Below are positions 1 through 5,588 of a stretch of 6,738 nt of DNA, piece by piece (position 1 is the first letter of the stretch; each line of letters begins with the position of its first letter). A program made the position numbers and the translations under genes. The DNA is taken from assembly GCA_027295245.1 (NCBI GenBank), contig JAPULF010000292.1, forward strand, positions 1 through 6,738, given 5' to 3'. Under the pieces are notes generated by a model. The model saw only the letters and a list, made by a program, of their open reading frames with translations, did no database searches and was not told the DNA's origin. The DNA is from Planctomycetota bacterium (GTDB taxonomy: Bacteria > Planctomycetota > Phycisphaerae > UBA1845 > UTPLA1).

Positions 1-186
1 TCCGACCGGAAAGCTCGAGAGCGGACCGCCCGCGTACGTCGGAAGAACAACCAGATCGCGTCGAACAACCGCCAGCGCTTCGGCGTCCTCGCTCGAGAGC
101 GGACCCGGCTCAACCAGCCGAATGCAATTCGATGACGCAGCCAACGAGACAGCCAGAAGCACCAGTCGTGATCGACGCAATTTCAT
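1..186 (-). CDS. Exported or lipoprotein-like protein, N-terminal 62 residues only
   Basis: The open frame starts at an ATG (186-184) that overlaps the TGA stop of the upstream gene as ATGA, which suggests translational coupling, and continues without a stop off the left edge. The first 21 residues look like a signal peptide: a basic start (MKLRRSR), a hydrophobic core (LVLLAVSLAA), then SSNC. Cys21 could be lipidated, but the residues before it are not a classic lipobox, so ordinary signal peptidase I cleavage is equally possible. The exported part begins IRLVEPGPLSSEDAEALAVV and contains the pentapeptide GPLSS twice, 26 residues apart, coded by identical DNA. I do not recognise the family. 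The coupling suggests that it works with, or is related to, the upstream degenerate protease-like protein. The gene was identified by translating the reverse strand by hand. Confidence 0.72.
   Translation of the reverse strand, partial: MKLRRSRLVLLAVSLAASSNCIRLVEPGPLSSEDAEALAVVRRDLVVLPTYAGGPLSSFPVG
13..105. repeat. 15-bp direct repeat, two copies
   Basis: GCTCGAGAGCGGACC occurs exactly at 13-27 and 91-105. The copies are 78 bp apart, a multiple of three, and both lie in the same reading frame of the leftward partial gene, each coding GPLSS. This may be an old internal duplication or chance in GC-rich coding DNA; the bases between the copies do not look duplicated. Confidence 0.6.
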
Positions 187-929
187 TCAATGCCGGCCTG
201 TATCTCAATCGGCAAACGATGGATGGCCAGGACCGCCGTGTCGGAATCCGACGGGCCTTCTTGTACCGATTGTTGAAACAAGACGATTCCAAACACCCTG
301 CGCGGCCCTTCATCGATATCAAGGCCCGCGGGCCCTCCGACAAAACCGCCGTAGTTGCCCCGCGGGACGGCGATCCAAATCAAACCCGCCCGTTCATCGC
401 CCGCCGTTTTCGGCGGCTCAATCACCCGGCCCTTCGCGATCTCTTCGCGCCCGGTCCAGAATGACGGCGTAGGCCCATCAAGGCGTTCCGGGAAGTAGCC
501 CGCCACGTGAACTTCCTCGCCCACCGCCGGCGCCGGGCCGAAGTGCAACGGGGCAGGCCGCAGGAAGTTCGCCCAATTCACGAACATCGCGGCCGTCGGA
601 AACGCCTCCGGCTCTCGCGGGTCGGGCATGGACGGTTCTCCGGGATAATATTTCCGCAGAAACGGTTTTCCCTCGACCACCACACCGGACATGGCACAAT
701 CCCGCCAACCGTACGATGAGAGGATTCTCGATTTGCTGATCGGCGTACCGGCCCGAACGCCGGACTCGCTGCACACGTGCACAACGCCCATCGCCGAAGG
801 CCGGACAAGCGCGACGATTCCGTCCCGCCCCGATCCGCACCCGAATCCGCTCACTGCGAGCGCGGCGCACAAGAATGCCGCGCTCGCAGCGATTCGGCTT
901 GAACGTCTCGTAGCGAAGTTCGAGCCCAA
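183..929 (-). CDS. Probable lipoprotein with a degenerate trypsin-like fold
   Basis: With the TTG start at 929 the protein has 248 residues. Residues 1-31 resemble a lipoprotein signal peptide: arginines at 8, 9 and 12, a hydrophobic core at about 13-28, and Cys31 in VSGFGC, a loose lipobox. The exported part has the outline of a trypsin-like peptidase. GTPISKSRILSS (61-72) resembles the strand before the catalytic His. VGEEVHVAGY (136-145) resembles the vGdpV.vvGyP strand. GNYGGFVGGPAG (191-202) followed by RRVFGIVL (210-217) resembles GxSGGP plus the GivG strand. The catalytic residues appear lost: no His follows ILSS, and the Ser of GxSGGP aligns with Val197. I infer a pseudo-protease, perhaps a binding or scaffold protein in the periplasm or envelope. 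The start is uncertain: a GTG at 971, with GGA 8 nt upstream, or a TTG at 1025 would lengthen the N-terminus. The gene overlaps the next leftward gene by ATGA. The fold assignment is a hand comparison and remains tentative. Confidence 0.68.
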   Translation of the reverse strand: MGSNFATRRSSRIAASAAFLCAALAVSGFGCGSGRDGIVALVRPSAMGVVHVCSESGVRAGTPISKSRILSSYGWRDCAMSGVVVEGKPFLRKYYPGEPSMPDPREPEAFPTAAMFVNWANFLRPAPLHFGPAPAVGEEVHVAGYFPERLDGPTPSFWTGREEIAKGRVIEPPKTAGDERAGLIWIAVPRGNYGGFVGGPAGLDIDEGPRRVFGIVLFQQSVQEGPSDSDTAVLAIHRLPIEIQAGIE

Positions 930-1036
930 AGCGACTTTGTCTTCGTTCTCAGGTCCTGGTAATTCACGCACCGCCACATTCCGCGATCTTGTTGACCACC
1001 CACAAGGCCGGGTTTCATGCCACAACCCAGTCTACC

Positions 1037-1141
1037 AGACTCCCGCCGAGCCGACGAGGGCGAGTCTCCCGAACGGGAGGTTGAGGCTCCCGCACGGGAG
1101 GTCGAGTCTCCCGCACGGGAGGGCGAGGCTCCCGCCGAGCC
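1037..1141. repeat. 21-bp tandem palindromic repeats (REP-like cluster)
   Basis: Three 21-bp units lie head to tail at 1062-1082, 1083-1103 and 1104-1124. Each is built as GAG(T/G) followed by CTCCCG-NA-CGGGAG and two or three spacer bases, so each can fold into a small hairpin. A fourth, divergent unit (1125-1141) ends CTCCCGCCGAGCC, and the same end sequence, ACTCCCGCCGAGCC, appears at 1039-1052, so the array is flanked by copies of one element end. Units differ by only a few bases. Translated, the array gives peptides such as EGEAPAEP or REPRPP, which I recall as common mis-annotated peptides in planctomycete genomes. It is probably a dispersed intergenic repeat (REP or small MITE type). 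There are no unique spacers, so it is not a CRISPR. Confidence 0.8.
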
Positions 1142-1173
1142 AAATCCTGGAAATGCTCCAACCTCGCAAACAT

Positions 1174-1191
1174 GCACCCGGCCCCGGGTGC
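1174..1191. repeat. Perfect 18-bp inverted repeat
   Basis: GCACCCGG-CC-CCGGGTGC has 8-bp arms around a two-base centre. It could form a strong hairpin in RNA of either strand or bind a dimeric protein. No T-run follows on either strand, so it is not a standard intrinsic terminator. It lies 32 bp beyond the 21-bp repeat array and may belong to the same repeat cluster. Confidence 0.65.
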
Positions 1192-1274
1192 TAATGGTTC
1201 TCGATTGTTCAAAGCGCGGAGCAACACTAGGGGATGAATGACAGAGGAGGGCGGCCACCGCCCGCGCCGGGTGC

Positions 1275-1303
1275 CATGCCCATCCGCGCATGCGGTGGGC
1301 ATG
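1275..1303. repeat. Inverted repeat with CATGCCCA arms
   Basis: CATGCCCATCCGC (1275-1287) can pair with GCGGTGGGCATG (1292-1303) apart from one unpaired T, leaving a loop of about four bases. It is preceded by GGGTGC. The string resembles another dispersed repeat I recall from planctomycete intergenic DNA (GGGTGCCATGCCCA...TGGGCATG), but that link is from memory. No terminator-like T-tract follows. Confidence 0.6.
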
Positions 1304-1341
1304 AGAATACGAGCGGCGCCCGCGCAACTCGGCCCGCCCTC

Positions 1342-1364
1342 ACGACCCCGAAAACGCGGGTCGT
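1342..1364. repeat. GC-rich hairpin with AAAA loop
   Basis: ACGACCCCG (1342-1350) can pair with CGCGGGTCGT (1355-1364) around an AAAA loop, with one bulged C. Only three Ts end the structure on the plus strand, so it is at most a weak terminator, and no gene ends just upstream of it. It could equally be part of the repeat cluster or of the leader of the rightward operon. Confidence 0.4.
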
Positions 1365-1495
1365 TTGCAAGAATTGCGCCCAGTGGCGCTTAAAAACTGC
1401 GTGCCCCCTACGGCCCCGCGAGAAGGAACCGACCGTGCATCAGCGCCAAGATCGATCCGACCGAAAGACGCGAATCCCGATCCACCGACTTTTTT

Positions 1496-1535
1496 GGGCG
1501 GCCTGCCTACCGGCGCGATCCACCCAAGGCCGCCC
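1496..1535. repeat. Spaced inverted repeat, 9-bp arms
   Basis: GGGCGGCCT at 1496-1504 and AGGCCGCCC at 1527-1535 are perfect inverted copies separated by 22 bases. A run of six Ts (1490-1495) precedes the left arm on the plus strand. This is the wrong side for a plus-strand terminator, and on the minus strand it reads as As. Possible roles are an operator or a leader hairpin ahead of the rhodanese gene; neither is shown. Confidence 0.4.
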
Positions 1536-1729
1536 GACTTGCAACCAGTTGCGCCCCGATCCCCCTTTTCAAGCTGCCACGCGGGAAGTTGCGCCTTTTT
1601 GCACCTCGGCCCGGCTCCACACGATTGGAATTCCCCCATGCCGCCGCCTCTCTATTCTCTCGCCCGATCCGCCCCCCGCTCGTATGCTCCCCATGCAGGC
1701 TCGAACGATCGTCGGCCCAGCAGACTATC

Positions 1730-1734
1730 GGAGG
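1730..1734 (+). promoter_or_regulatory. Ribosome binding site of the rhodanese gene
   Basis: GGAGG followed by seven bases (TGAAAAA) and then ATG at 1742. This is a near-ideal Shine-Dalgarno site and fixes the start at 1742, although the frame is open for 51 codons further upstream. Confidence 0.85.
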
Positions 1735-1741
1735 TGAAAAA

Positions 1742-2122
1742 ATGTCACGCCACGCCCCGAGATTCCTGAAATTGGTTGCCGAGGCCAAGTCCCGGATCCG
1801 CGAAACCACAGCGGCTGCCGTCAACGACCGCCTCGTCAGCGGCAAGACCCCCAACCTGATCGACGTCCGCGAGGAGAGCGAATACGGCCGCGACCACCTG
1901 CCCGGCGCACTGCACCTCGGCAAGGGAATCATCGAACGCGACATCGAGACCCGCTTCTCCGACACCGACACCGAGCTGATCGTCTACTGCGGCGGCGGAT
2001 TCCGCTCCGCCCTGGTCGCCGATGCCCTCACCAAAATGGGCTACACCAAAGTCATCTCGATGGACGGCGGCATCCGCCGCTGGCGCGACGCCGGATATCC
2101 GCTCGAGCCCGGAACCGCTTAA
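1742..2122 (+). CDS. Rhodanese-like sulfurtransferase, single domain
   Basis: The product has 126 residues. After an N-terminal helix-like stretch (1-36), residues 37-123 form one rhodanese domain. LIDVREESEY (39-48) is the conserved first motif, followed by GRDHLPGALHL (49-59). The active loop is C83-GGGF-R88 directly after the LIVY strand, and the C-terminal signature MDGGIRRWRDAGYPLE is at 107-122. The catalytic Cys83 is present and the six-residue loop is the size seen in sulfur-transferring rhodaneses such as GlpE, so an active persulfide-forming enzyme is likely. It would pass sulfane sulfur from thiosulfate or a protein persulfide to an unknown acceptor. No signal peptide is seen, so it is cytoplasmic. 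Its TAA is followed immediately by the ATG of the methyltransferase gene, so the two are very likely cotranscribed. Its physiological partner cannot be told from sequence alone. Confidence 0.93.
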   Translation: MSRHAPRFLKLVAEAKSRIRETTAAAVNDRLVSGKTPNLIDVREESEYGRDHLPGALHLGKGIIERDIETRFSDTDTELIVYCGGGFRSALVADALTKMGYTKVISMDGGIRRWRDAGYPLEPGTA

Positions 2123-3859
2123 ATGTCCGTCGCGGCACGCACGATCACCGACCCGTCCCGAACCCCGGCGAACAGTCCGGAGGAAACGTTCGCCGCCCGT
2201 GTGCCGTACCAGCGACGCAAGAAGCTCGGCCAGTTCTTCACCCCGCCCGCCGTCGCCCGCGCAATGGTCCGGTGGACCTGCGCCCGACAACCCGCCGGCT
2301 TCCTCGACCCCGCCGTCGGCCCCGGCATATTCATCGAACAACTCGCCCGCACGGAGATTTCCGCCGAAACCCGCATCGTCGGCACGGACATCGACCCTGA
2401 CGTATTGCCGCTGGCCCGCGCCAGGGTCCCCGTCGGCCGGTTCGAGTCGCTCGATCTCCGCACCGCCGACTTCCTCGAAGCCCCGCTTCCCGACACCTTC
2501 GACGCCGTCGTCTGCAATCCGCCCTACATCCGCCACCACGACGCCAAGCTGCCCGAACGCGTCTTTCGCCGATTCGAGGCCGACTTCCACATGCGTCTAA
2601 GTCGGCTCACCAACGTCTATTGCCTCTTCCTGCTGCGAATCACCAAGCTGCTGTCGGCGACCGGCCGCGCCGCCGTCATCACCCCGACCGAATTCCTCAA
2701 CGCCGACTTCGGCCGCGCCGTCAAGCGGGCTCTGCTCGCCTGCCCGGCCTTTCGAGGATTCATCGTCTTCGACTACGCCGCCAACGTCTTCGACGGAATC
2801 CTCTCCACCGCGACCATCACGCTCTTCGACGCCGCCGAGTCATCCGAGACCATAACGTTTTCAAAAGTAGCGGATGCGAATGCCGTCGACGTCGCCTTCG
2901 ATCCGTTCGGCGGCCAAGACACGCCGGCATCCCCGAATTGCGCCGTCCAACGCATCGCCCGGTCCGATCTCGACCCCTCGGCCAAGTGGAGCACCTCGGG
3001 AAACGGCATCGTAAACCCATCGCCGGGCGACCTGTTGCGACCGCTGTCGGCATTCGCTTCGTGTACCCGCGGAATAGCCACCGGCGCCAACGCCTTCTTC
3101 ACCATGACCCGCGAGGAAGCCGCGACCTGGTCCATTCCCGACGACCTGCTCCGCCCCTGCATCACCAAGGCCGCCCAGGCCCGCAGGCCGAACTTCGCCC
3201 CCGCCGATTACGAGGCCCTCGCGGCCTCCGGAAAAAAGTGCTTGATCCTCGACGCAACGCGGCGGGATGCACCGCGAATACAAAAATACCTCGATCACGG
3301 CATCGCCCGACAAATCCACCGGCGATACCTCACCCGCACGCGCCGGCTCTGGTACCTCACCGAGCAACGCCGACCGGCCGATCTGCTCGTAACCGTCTTC
3401 GGCCGCAAGCGATTGCGATTCGTCCGCAACGCCGCCCGCGTCCTGAATCTGACCGCCTTTCACGCCGTCTATATGAAGCCCGCCTACAAGAAGTTCGTCG
3501 CCTATCTGCTCTGCTATTTCCACTCCGCCGCCGCCGCCCGGGCAAGCGCCCAAGAGCATCGCGTCTACGGCGACGGCCTCCTGAAATTCGAACCCAAGGA
3601 TGTCGAGCGTCTTTACGTCCCCGACCTCGACGCCGTGGACAAAGCGGCATTCGAGGCCGCCGTCGACGCATCAGAAGCGCTCGCGGCACAAACGTCGCAC
3701 GAACTCGACGCCCGACTTCAAGCCCGCATAGACGCACTATTCGCGAAGCACGACGCGGCCCTGGCGCAGCCGGCCGACCCGCAACCGCAATCCAACGGAG
3801 AACCAAGCCGGGAGGAAAGACAGTTGTCGGAACCCCCGGCGCAGCATATGCTGTTCTAG
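2123..3859 (+). CDS. N6-adenine DNA methyltransferase, TaqI/Eco57I-like (gamma type)
   Basis: The 578-residue protein would transfer a methyl group from S-adenosylmethionine to adenine N6 in a specific DNA sequence. Motif X, KLGQFFTPPAVARAMV, is at 34-49. The SAM-binding motif I, LDPAVGPGIF, is at 61-70, with an acidic motif (GTDIDPD) at 87-93. Catalytic motif IV, NPPY, is at 132-135. The order X-I-IV followed by a long C-terminal half is that of gamma-class enzymes. The C-terminal half has the recognition-domain pattern of TaqI/Eco57I relatives: RGIATGANAFFTM (316-328), an asparagine-rich NLTAFHAVY (442-450) and GDGLLKFEPKDVERLYVP (483-500). The last 60 residues are a helical, charged tail. 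No nuclease domain is present in the chain and none lies nearby. It begins directly after the rhodanese stop. Family and chemistry are clear; the target sequence, and whether it serves restriction, phage defence or regulation, are not. Confidence 0.92.
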   Translation: MSVAARTITDPSRTPANSPEETFAARVPYQRRKKLGQFFTPPAVARAMVRWTCARQPAGFLDPAVGPGIFIEQLARTEISAETRIVGTDIDPDVLPLARARVPVGRFESLDLRTADFLEAPLPDTFDAVVCNPPYIRHHDAKLPERVFRRFEADFHMRLSRLTNVYCLFLLRITKLLSATGRAAVITPTEFLNADFGRAVKRALLACPAFRGFIVFDYAANVFDGILSTATITLFDAAESSETITFSKVADANAVDVAFDPFGGQDTPASPNCAVQRIARSDLDPSAKWSTSGNGIVNPSPGDLLRPLSAFASCTRGIATGANAFFTMTREEAATWSIPDDLLRPCITKAAQARRPNFAPADYEALAASGKKCLILDATRRDAPRIQKYLDHGIARQIHRRYLTRTRRLWYLTEQRRPADLLVTVFGRKRLRFVRNAARVLNLTAFHAVYMKPAYKKFVAYLLCYFHSAAAARASAQEHRVYGDGLLKFEPKDVERLYVPDLDAVDKAAFEAAVDASEALAAQTSHELDARLQARIDALFAKHDAALAQPADPQPQSNGEPSREERQLSEPPAQHMLF

Positions 3860-3886
3860 ACGCTTGGCGGGTCGGGTCATTAAACT

Positions 3887-3892
3887 GAGAGG
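3887..3892 (+). promoter_or_regulatory. Shine-Dalgarno-like site that leaves the start of the next gene open
   Basis: GAGAGG ends 6 bases before an in-frame ATG at 3899. A second AGG (3935-3937, in AAAAAGG) ends 6 bases before the ATG at 3944. Both starts are possible. I prefer 3944 because it gives a normal-length signal peptide; the 3899 start adds 15 mostly polar, basic residues. Confidence 0.4.
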
Positions 3893-3943
3893 TTGTGTAT
3901 GAGCCGCAAACATACCGCTCATTTGAATCGAAAAAGGCAAACC

Positions 3944-5050
3944 ATGAACCAAACACTCAAACCAGGATTACGCTGGCCCCTTCGCGTCCTGGCACTTGTC
4001 GCTCTGACCGCAACCGCAACCGCGGCCGCGAATGGCGAAGCCCCCGGAAAACCCGCAAGCACGACTCCGCCGCCCGAACTCGGCGACGTCAAATGGGCCC
4101 GTGGCTTCGACAACGCCTTGGCCCATGCCACGTCCGCCAAACGGCCGCTTCTGGTCCTCTTCCAGGAGGTGCCGGGCTGCGGAACCTGCATCAACTATGG
4201 TCAACAGGTCCTCAGCCACCCGCTGATCGTCGAGGCCGCGGAGTCCCTGTTCCTACCCGTAGCGGTCTACAACAACATCCCCGGACCGGATGAAAAAACC
4301 CTCAAGTCCTTCAAGGAAAAAGCCTGGAACAACCCCGTCGTGCGGATCATTTCCCCGGACTGCGCCGACCTCGCCCCGAAGGTGGCGGGCAACTACACCG
4401 TCGCCGGTCTCGCAAAGGCAATGGTCCACGCCCTGCGAAACTTCGACCGCGACATACCCCCTTATCTCGAGCTGTTGAGCCTCGAAACAACCGCCCGCGC
4501 CCGCGGCGTCGAACGCGCCACCTTCGCCATGCACTGCTTCTGGGAGGGCGAGGGCGCCCTCGGCCGGATCCCCGGCGTCGTCGGCACCCTGCCCGGCTTC
4601 CTCGACAAGATGGAGGTCGTAGAGGTCGAGTTCGATCCCAGAGTGGTCGATTACCGGACCCTCGTTCGCCGGGCCCGGTCCGTCCAGTGCGCCTCGCGCG
4701 TCTTCACCCGAAGCGACGACCAGCAAAAGACCGCCGCGGAAATGGTCGGCCGTCTCGCCGTCCGCTCCGACGATGCCATCCGCCCCGACAAGGAGCCCAA
4801 ATACTACCTCTCCAAGTCGCCCATGCGGTTCGTGCCCATGACGGGCCTGCAAGCCTGCCGCGTGAACGCCGCCGTCGGAGCCAAGGGTGATGCCCGATCG
4901 TTCTTGTCGCCCCGCCAGGTGCAATTGCTGGCCTTGATCCAAGAGTACCCCAAGGCCGGTTGGTCGGACGCCACCGGCCGAAAAGACTTGGTTGCGGCCT
5001 GGACCCGCGCAGCGGCGATCGCCCAAAAACTCCGGCACAAGGTCCCGTAG
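3944..5050 (+). CDS. Exported thioredoxin-like protein with MsrA-like C-terminal domain
   Basis: From the ATG at 3944 the protein has 368 residues. Residues 1-29 are a signal peptide (hydrophobic VLALVALTATATAAA after LRWPLR), so it acts outside the cytoplasm. Residues about 48-165 are thioredoxin-like, with RPLLVLFQEVPGCGTC (67-82) giving a redox CxxC at C79 and C82. The VPGC context matches what I recall of the VPGUxxT thioredoxin-like (seleno)protein family, here with Cys instead of selenocysteine. Residues about 175-330 resemble peptide-methionine sulfoxide reductase A. HCFW (197-200) corresponds to GCFWG with Cys198 kept, and MEVVEVEFDP (223-232) matches the VEVVYDP strand. The usual GGxxxPtYexVcxGxTGHaE loop is missing between them, and the NRQGxDxGxQYRS motif is replaced by a divergent segment, with KYYLSKSPMRFVP at 286-298. 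C140, C249 and C305 could take part in disulfide relay. I infer an envelope thiol-redox protein; sulfoxide reductase activity is uncertain. A longer form starting at 3899 is possible. Confidence 0.85.
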   Translation: MNQTLKPGLRWPLRVLALVALTATATAAANGEAPGKPASTTPPPELGDVKWARGFDNALAHATSAKRPLLVLFQEVPGCGTCINYGQQVLSHPLIVEAAESLFLPVAVYNNIPGPDEKTLKSFKEKAWNNPVVRIISPDCADLAPKVAGNYTVAGLAKAMVHALRNFDRDIPPYLELLSLETTARARGVERATFAMHCFWEGEGALGRIPGVVGTLPGFLDKMEVVEVEFDPRVVDYRTLVRRARSVQCASRVFTRSDDQQKTAAEMVGRLAVRSDDAIRPDKEPKYYLSKSPMRFVPMTGLQACRVNAAVGAKGDARSFLSPRQVQLLALIQEYPKAGWSDATGRKDLVAAWTRAAAIAQKLRHKVP

Positions 5051-5076
5051 AGCCCTTTTTCGGACGCTTCAGGCCC

Positions 5077-5105
5077 TTGCGATCCGACGCCGTCTGAGGG
5101 ATACT
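5077..5105 (+). promoter_or_regulatory. Candidate sigma-70 promoter of rplU
   Basis: TTGCGA (5077-5082) and GATACT (5100-5105) are 17 bp apart, the ideal spacing, and each matches four of six consensus bases. Transcription would start near 5112 and leave a leader of about 28 nt that contains the ribosome binding site. This would let bL21 be made independently of the upstream genes. A T-run at 5056-5060 follows the preceding stop codon, but I see no good stem before it, so I do not call a terminator there. Confidence 0.38.
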
Positions 5106-5125
5106 TGCAAGGCTAAACTCAATGT

Positions 5126-5131
5126 AAGGAG
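5126..5131 (+). promoter_or_regulatory. Ribosome binding site of rplU
   Basis: AAGGAG with an 8-base spacer to the ATG at 5140, a strong site as expected for a ribosomal protein gene. Confidence 0.8.
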
Positions 5132-5139
5132 CAAAAGCC

Positions 5140-5454
5140 ATGTACGCCATCGTCGAAGACGGCGGAAAACAATACCGCGTGGAACAGGGTGACACGATCT
5201 ACATCGAGAAACGCGATCTCCCCGAGAACGCCAAGAACCTCGAATTCGATCGCGTCCTGATGCTAGGCAACGGCAAGGACAGCAAGGTCGGCACGCCGTG
5301 GCTCGAAGGGGCCACCGTCACCGCAACCCTCGACGCCGCGGTGAAGGCCCCCAAGATCGATATCATCAAGTTCAAGCGCCGAAAAGGCTACCGGCTGCAC
5401 AAGGGCCACCGCCAAAACATGCTGAAGGTAACCATCGACCGAATTTCCGGTTGA
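5140..5454 (+). CDS. rplU: 50S ribosomal protein bL21
   Basis: The 104-residue product is the usual length for bL21 and has the family's hallmarks: MYAIVEDGGKQYRVEQGDTI at the start, a central FDRVLMLGNG (37-46) and VGTPWLEGATVTA (50-62), and the basic C-terminal rRNA-binding segment IIKFKRRKGYRLHKGHRQ (75-92) followed by KVTIDRI. It binds 23S rRNA in the large ribosomal subunit. In most bacteria rplU is followed by rpmA (bL27) and often obg. Here the next gene encodes an exported protein on the same strand after a 134-base gap, and no rpmA-like sequence is visible in the window. Confidence 0.98.
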   Translation: MYAIVEDGGKQYRVEQGDTIYIEKRDLPENAKNLEFDRVLMLGNGKDSKVGTPWLEGATVTATLDAAVKAPKIDIIKFKRRKGYRLHKGHRQNMLKVTIDRISG

Positions 5455-5588
5455 GGTGCCCGGCCCAAACGGCCCGGGGGGGACAGCGGCACACGAGTTT
5501 CAACGTCAGACAGCCTGGGAAACACCGTCGGCCCGGATACGAACCGCGCGGCGGGGCCCGGGCGACCCTGCAAACCGGATGATTCGAA

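Larger units (their letters stand above)
930..1741. other. Divergent intergenic region without a convincing gene
   Basis: About 810 bases separate the leftward lipoprotein pair from the rightward rhodanese operon. All six frames contain open stretches, as expected at this base composition, but they give low-complexity Pro/Arg/Ser peptides without recognisable domains, and several read straight through the palindromic repeats. I found no tRNA T-arm, no RNase P, SRP or tmRNA hallmarks and no clear sigma-70 promoter. What is visible is a set of inverted repeats (listed separately) at 1037-1141, 1174-1191, 1275-1303, 1342-1364 and 1496-1535. Nothing recognisable lies at 930-1036 or 1536-1729, although both outward promoters should be somewhere in this spacer. 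Confidence 0.6.

Noticed and set aside
1037..1141. Possible CRISPR array
   Set aside because: The 21-bp units are contiguous, self-complementary and lack unique spacers, and no cas genes are nearby.
691..1194. Plus-strand frame ending in the repeat array
   Set aside because: Antisense to the lipoprotein gene and continuing through the palindromic repeat; no recognisable content.
1460..1487. tRNA-like GCGAATCCCG string
   Set aside because: It only loosely resembles a T-arm; no acceptor, anticodon or D-arm could be placed around it on either strand.
1490..1535. Intrinsic terminator formed by the 9-bp inverted repeat and T-run
   Set aside because: The six Ts precede the hairpin on the plus strand and read as As after it on the minus strand, so the order is wrong for both.
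1234..1737. Open frames on both strands in the divergent spacer
   Set aside because: Low-complexity Pro/Arg-rich translations, no binding site, no domain; some start within repeats.
1745..2590. Minus-strand open frame across the rhodanese and methyltransferase start
   Set aside because: Gly/Ala/Val/Asp-rich translation without domains, antisense to two well-supported genes.
2620..3888. Long alternative frame (about 420 codons) over the methyltransferase
   Set aside because: It is Arg/Pro-rich with no domain, and overlaps a frame with clear methyltransferase motifs; a typical high-GC shadow.
4253..5038. Minus-strand open frame of about 260 codons opposite the thioredoxin/MsrA-like gene
   Set aside because: It is the antisense shadow of a gene with recognised motifs and has no domain of its own.
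5461..5482. GC-rich hairpin as terminator after rplU
   Set aside because: GGCC-CAAAC-GGCC can pair but is short, interrupted further out and followed by Gs rather than Ts.
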